DNA of 64,000 nucleotides from Oscillospiraceae bacterium (GTDB lineage: Bacteria; Bacillota; Clostridia; Oscillospirales; Oscillospiraceae). Position numbers and translations under genes: made by a program. The stretch spans positions 28,618 to 92,617 of the forward strand of contig WQXY01000004.1 of assembly GCA_009781515.1 (NCBI GenBank), in the 5' to 3' direction. The notes below the pieces were generated by a model. It made no database searches, was not told the origin of the DNA, and was given only the letters and a program-made list of their open reading frames with translations. Below, in pieces: positions 59,465 through 64,000 of the stretch (its first letter is position 1; every line of letters begins with the position of its first letter).

Positions 59465-61066
59465 TTAGTAATTACTATAACTGGTAATCAATCTTTTATC
59501 TGTGCCGTCTGTACTTATCATGTACCAAGTGAGGGTGGAATTCTCGCCACTGGTGTAGTAGAAAAGCCAATCCCCTGTGATATTAAGACGAAGACCATAC
59601 TCATCACTTAACAAAACACTTTCGGTTCCATCTACTCTGATTTTATAGAGAGATGCTGTTTCTATTGTACCAGGAGGTCTATTAAAATACCTATAATATA
59701 TCCATTGTCCGTCTGTAACAAACTCACCTACCCAACCGGTTCCCCAACCATCTGCTGTCTCGGTAGCCTCAACTAATATAACTTCATCTAAGGTATTAAC
59801 GTTCATTCTGCTGATGCCTCCGCCTATTCTGTAATACATCCATTCACCATCTACGATAAGGTTATCAAATTCGTCATTTACGGGAATTTCTTGTTTTCCT
59901 TCCCCGTTTGTTTTTACCCGGAAGATGCTATTTTTGTTAATCATCGAATAAAAAATGTAATCATCAGCAATATTAAAAAACAGATATTCATCTCCTCCGG
60001 TAACTAATGTCTCTCTTTCGCTGCCATCAATGCGGACTCTGTAAATCCCCGCATCACCCGTATACATTGAATGTGCATAATAAATCCAATCGCCGACTAT
60101 GAGCACAGGCCATGCAGGCAGCCCTTCTATCGGTAGCGGCACCATTATAGTTCCGTCGGTTTTGTACATTTCTGACCGTGTGATTATCCAATCACCTATA
60201 ACGTTGAAACTGCGATATACATCAATATCGTTTCCGTAAGGCAGCAATTGATTTTCTGTTCCGTCAGCCCGCATTTTATAAAGTGTATGATTGATGCAGT
60301 AATATATCCAATCACCTTTATAAACCGTGTATGCATCGCCGGAAGAATTGACATTTGCGTTTGAGCTGCCTCTTTCATACGGGTCGGTCGCAGTTAATGC
60401 CGGTATTTGTGACAGATGTTTAAGTTTAAACTCGGAAGAAGGCTGCGGCATATCGTCAAGATACTCATAAGTGCCGTCTGTATGCCAAACTAAGGTATTG
60501 CTGCGGATTTTTACACCATTTACGGTTGCTTCAAACCAATACTCTGCTCCTTTTTCGTCGGAATAATCGAGCATTCTGTATGTATAAACAATAATGGTGT
60601 CGTACGTGTCCGGTATAAACGGATACACCGTCGCCCTCTCGTTGTGGGGGGCTGTTAAATCAACTACGCGGCCTTCACCTAATTGCCTGCGTCTTCCGCT
60701 CTCTTCAGGCACGCCATTTTTGCAAAACACAAAATCAGAAGCTAAGGGTCGCTGATATTCATCGGGATTTGCTCCTGCAAAAATCAGCATACCCGAGTCT
60801 ATCGACCATATTGCGGGTCCGTGCTCACCCATATAAGGGCCGTTCATTTGGGCATATAAAAATTCGATTGATAAATCAGGTTGGTCAATTCCGCCATCGT
60901 TACCTTTTGTTGGAACGTCTGTGATGTCCCCACTATCTGAGGTTGCAGGAGGATTGTTTTGCGGCAGTGTATGATCATTTGCATAACCATCTGTGTTTAG
61001 AAACCCACAAGCGGCGAGCGTAAAGAGCATAAGTATTACAAGAGTGAGCGATAGTAGTTTTTTCAT
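59465..61066 (-). CDS. Lipoprotein with DUF5050-like propeller repeats
   Basis: Lipobox MLFTLAACG; repeated xDWIYYxxxxxLYKMRxDGT units; internal Met start preferred over 61105. Confidence 0.8.
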   Translation of the reverse strand: MKKLLSLTLVILMLFTLAACGFLNTDGYANDHTLPQNNPPATSDSGDITDVPTKGNDGGIDQPDLSIEFLYAQMNGPYMGEHGPAIWSIDSGMLIFAGANPDEYQRPLASDFVFCKNGVPEESGRRRQLGEGRVVDLTAPHNERATVYPFIPDTYDTIIVYTYRMLDYSDEKGAEYWFEATVNGVKIRSNTLVWHTDGTYEYLDDMPQPSSEFKLKHLSQIPALTATDPYERGSSNANVNSSGDAYTVYKGDWIYYCINHTLYKMRADGTENQLLPYGNDIDVYRSFNVIGDWIITRSEMYKTDGTIMVPLPIEGLPAWPVLIVGDWIYYAHSMYTGDAGIYRVRIDGSERETLVTGGDEYLFFNIADDYIFYSMINKNSIFRVKTNGEGKQEIPVNDEFDNLIVDGEWMYYRIGGGISRMNVNTLDEVILVEATETADGWGTGWVGEFVTDGQWIYYRYFNRPPGTIETASLYKIRVDGTESVLLSDEYGLRLNITGDWLFYYTSGENSTLTWYMISTDGTDKRLITSYSNY

Positions 61067-61424
61067 TTTAATCCTTTCATTGTGCCAACTACCTTTTCGG
61101 TTCATTTCTTATCTTAAATTGTAGCATATTCAGTGGTTGTTGGCAAGGCAAAAACAATGCTCTCACTGCAAACAATGTGGAAGGGTTCTGCATTGTTTCA
61201 GCACAATAACCAAAGCAGTTTGGTTAAACTGCTGAAAATAAAAATCATGAATTTTCTTTGTTTGTTTCCTTAAATGTAGAAAATTATGTAGAAAAAGTGG
61301 GTCATAACTTTTAATTTTCTACAAAAGGTATCTCCAAATGTAGATTTTTACACATTTCGCCTTGTTTGCAAGCTCTCACAGGGTATGCTATGGTAATTAA
61401 AAATAGTACTAAGGGGGAATAAAA

Positions 61425-62240
61425 ATGTCAAAAAAGTTGACTGTTAGTAATACAGAAATTACAATTCTATCAATTAATGATAAGGATTTCATATCATTAA
61501 CAGATATGTTGAAAGCAAAAGATGGGGATTTCTTTATTTCAGACTGGTTACGAAATCGTAATACTGTTGAATTTCTCGGCGTATGGGAACAAATCTATAA
61601 TCCCGATTTTAATTATGGCGAATTCGCCATAATTAAAACCAGCGCAGGTTTGCATAACTATAAAATTAGTGTCAAAGAATGGGTAGAAAAAACTAACGCT
61701 ATAGGATTAAAGGCATCTGCCGGGCGTTACGGCGGAACTTTTGCATACAAGGATATTGCTTTCGAGTTTGGAATGTGGATTAGTCCACAATTTAAAATAT
61801 ACCTGATAAAAGAATTTGACCGGCTTAAAGAAGAAGAAACGAACCGGCTCGGTTGGGATATTAAACGTAACTTAGCAAAAATTAATTACCATGTTCATAC
61901 AGGTGCCGTGGCAAAAAATCTTATCCCACCGGAGTTAACTGCAAAGCAACGTAATTTTGTATATGCCGATGAAGCCGATTTGCTCAACATGGCATTATTT
62001 GGGATAACAGCAAAGCAATGGCGTAACAGAAATCCTGAACTAAAAGGAAATATTCGCGACTATGCAAATGTATCTCAATTAGTATGCTTGAGCAATTTAG
62101 AAAGCTTAAATGCCGTTTATATAAATGAAGGCATTTCACAAGAAGAACGCCTCATTAGACTTAACACTGTTGCTATAAGTCAAATGAATACTCTTATCAA
62201 GAGTGAACCTGCAAAGATAATAACGAAACCTGTCTTGTGA
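61425..62240 (+). CDS. KilA-N domain-containing protein
   Basis: FISLTDMLKAKDGDFFISDWLRNRNTVEFLGVWEQIYNPDFN...ASAGRYGGTFAYKDIAFEFGMWISPQFKIYLIKEFDRLK. Confidence 0.9.
   Translation: MSKKLTVSNTEITILSINDKDFISLTDMLKAKDGDFFISDWLRNRNTVEFLGVWEQIYNPDFNYGEFAIIKTSAGLHNYKISVKEWVEKTNAIGLKASAGRYGGTFAYKDIAFEFGMWISPQFKIYLIKEFDRLKEEETNRLGWDIKRNLAKINYHVHTGAVAKNLIPPELTAKQRNFVYADEADLLNMALFGITAKQWRNRNPELKGNIRDYANVSQLVCLSNLESLNAVYINEGISQEERLIRLNTVAISQMNTLIKSEPAKIITKPVL
61607..61638. repeat. 32-bp perfect palindrome inside the KilA-N CDS
   Basis: TTTTAATTATGGCGAA|TTCGCCATAATTAAAA. Confidence 0.9.
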
Positions 62241-62259
62241 TTGCACCTTCGCCATTATA

Positions 62260-62280
62260 GGGGCGGCAGGTTGCCGCCCC
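62260..62280. repeat. Palindromic repeat GGGGCGGCA-GGT-TGCCGCCCC
   Basis: 9-bp perfect arms; same core as 17445-17463. Confidence 0.75.
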
Positions 62281-62286
62281 TGCAAG

Positions 62287-62349
62287 GACAAATCACCCGC
62301 CCCCTACGGGAACCACCCCGGCACTTCGTGCCACCCCTCCAAGGAGGGG
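62287..62349 (+). repeat. REP/MITE-like composite hairpin repeat, copy B
   Basis: gacaaatcacccgcccc... followed by GGCACttcGTGCC and CCCCTCCaaGGAGGGG hairpins. Confidence 0.65.
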
Positions 62350-62379
62350 AATTATTGTGGCGCCTGCGGGGGGAAGTTG

Positions 62380-64000
62380 TTACATCTTCTTCATGAATTG
62401 GGAGGCGGATTTTTGCATGAGGCGTTTTATGCCTTGCTCCTTAAAGTCAATTTCAAGCAGAGCATCGCCGCCTGCTGCGGTCACACTCTTTATTGTTCCC
62501 TCGCCGAATGTATTGTGCTCTACCTTATCCCCCTGCGCAAACATAATCACGGGAGCAGCAGGGCTGAGCGTAATCTTCGGCTTTTTGTATTCGGGTGCGG
62601 CTCTACGCACGGGTGCAAAGTTTTTTTGATATCCCGGGTCGAAAACAAAGCCTTCGTCGAGCACGGAAACATCGTTTACTTCTATGTTTTCGTTTTTAAT
62701 TTCGCTTATAAACCGCGACGGATTTGCAGGCGATGTTTTGCCGAATATCATACGCCGACGAGCGCTGATAAAATGAAGCTTTCGGATTGCCCTTGTCATT
62801 GCGACATAACACAAGCGGCGTTCTTCTTCCATTTCTTCGGGATTTCCCAAGGTGCGAAGCCCGGGGAATATGCCCTCCTCTGCTCCGACGATAAAGACGG
62901 TGTCAAACTCCAAGCCTTTGGCACTGTGCATTGTCATCATTATCACACGGTCGGTGCTGCTGTCATCACGGTCAAGGTCGGTATAAAGGGCGGTTTCGCT
63001 CAAAAAGTCAAACAATGTCCCGTCTACTTCAGTTTCGGTAAATGCAACGATATTGTTTTTTAATTCCTTGACGTTTTCAATGCGGGAGAAATTTTCTTCG
63101 CTCTTTTTTTCCTCAAGCATTTTTATATAACCCGTGCGGCTGACGAGCTCATCATAGAGTTCAGCAAGCCCTGATGTTTCCGCAACCTCCTGCAAGCCGA
63201 GTATCATGTCGGCAAATTTTCTCAGCTTTGGTGCTGCACTTTTCACGTTTTCGTATTTATGTGCCACGCTTATTGCGTCAAATACGGAAATTCCAAGCTC
63301 GGCGGCAATCGCCACGAGCCGTTGAATGGTCGTATCACCCAAACCCCGTGCGGGGTTATTGATGATACGAAGCAGGCGTACATCGTCTTGAGGGTTATGT
63401 ATAACGCATAAATACGCAAGCATGTCTTTAATTTCCGCACGCTCATAAAAGCCTGTGCCGCCGAATATACGGTATGGTATACCGACACGCTTAAAGGCTG
63501 TTTCAAACTGGTTGGATTGGGCGTTCATGCGGTAGAGTATTACATGCTCCTGCCAGCTTCTACCCTCTTTATGGCTTGCGAGTATTTCATCTGCCACAAA
63601 TTCCGCTTCCTTACGCTCGTCGGACACGATGTGAAGTATCGGTTTGTCACCTTGAGCGTTTTGCGTCCAGAGCATCTTCCCTTTTCTGTATTTATTGTTT
63701 TTTATCACATCGTTCGCCGCGTTTAGTATCGCAGCTGTTGAGCGGTAGTTTTGCTCAAGCCTTATGACTTTTGCGTTTTTGTACTGATTTTCAAAGCTTA
63801 ATATATTTTCTATTGTTGCTCCGCGAAACTTATATATGCTTTGGTCATCGTCACCGACAACGCAAATATTGCCATAACCCCCTGCAAGCGCGGCTGTCAG
63901 CCTGTATTGCAGATTGTTTGTATCTTGGTATTCGTCAACCATAACATACTTAAAGCGCTGCTGATATCGCCGCAGTATGTCGGGGTGTTCGTGCAAAAGC
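62380..64000 (-). CDS. pcrA: PcrA/UvrD family helicase, N-terminus beyond window edge
   Basis: VDEYQDTNNLQY; VVGDDDQSIYKFRGA; MTMHSAKGLEFDTVFIVG; YVAMTRA. Confidence 0.93.
   Translation of the reverse strand, partial: LLHEHPDILRRYQQRFKYVMVDEYQDTNNLQYRLTAALAGGYGNICVVGDDDQSIYKFRGATIENILSFENQYKNAKVIRLEQNYRSTAAILNAANDVIKNNKYRKGKMLWTQNAQGDKPILHIVSDERKEAEFVADEILASHKEGRSWQEHVILYRMNAQSNQFETAFKRVGIPYRIFGGTGFYERAEIKDMLAYLCVIHNPQDDVRLLRIINNPARGLGDTTIQRLVAIAAELGISVFDAISVAHKYENVKSAAPKLRKFADMILGLQEVAETSGLAELYDELVSRTGYIKMLEEKKSEENFSRIENVKELKNNIVAFTETEVDGTLFDFLSETALYTDLDRDDSSTDRVIMMTMHSAKGLEFDTVFIVGAEEGIFPGLRTLGNPEEMEEERRLCYVAMTRAIRKLHFISARRRMIFGKTSPANPSRFISEIKNENIEVNDVSVLDEGFVFDPGYQKNFAPVRRAAPEYKKPKITLSPAAPVIMFAQGDKVEHNTFGEGTIKSVTAAGGDALLEIDFKEQGIKRLMQKSASQFMKKM

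Noticed and set aside
62377-63063. 228-aa plus-strand ORF
   Set aside because: Antisense to the helicase CDS.

Overview
The window is a 64 kb chromosomal segment from a low-to-mid GC Firmicute, most likely clostridial (inferred from gene content and organisation, not tested). Nearly all of it is housekeeping DNA. Main blocks: a lower-glycolysis cluster (pgk-tpiA-gpmI-eno on -, gap-pyk on +); VanY, VanW and HemW genes; a two-component system with a ComEA-like protein; ackA-mutS2; rplU-rpmA with an L21-type leader; recO-era-ybeY-phoH-rqcH-mrnC-ftsZ joined to a reduced division/cell-wall (dcw) cluster; a long minus-strand run from a rhomboid-like protein through two PQQ-propeller paralogs to lepB-rbgA-rnhB-yraN-thrC; rplS, rpsU and rplJL with an L10 leader; and a partial PcrA/UvrD helicase at the right edge. 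Accessory DNA is sparse: a REP-associated tyrosine transposase (RAYT) and a stand-alone KilA-N protein. I did not see a clear multi-gene novel defence or biosynthetic system. The most interesting signal is a set of palindromic elements, several of them inside coding sequences in frame: a 27-bp inverted pair inside the RAYT, a REP-like unit where RqcH appears to lack a domain, a 32-bp perfect palindrome in KilA-N, and a 20-bp palindrome in a hydrolase linker. Other notable points are a one-base frameshift in enolase at an A6 run, a perfect 18-bp inverted repeat upstream of a MerR regulator, a histidine kinase lacking a canonical start codon, a membrane-anchored/lipoprotein PQQ pair next to a degenerate rhomboid with a zinc ribbon, and an L10 with a long Ala/Glu tail.
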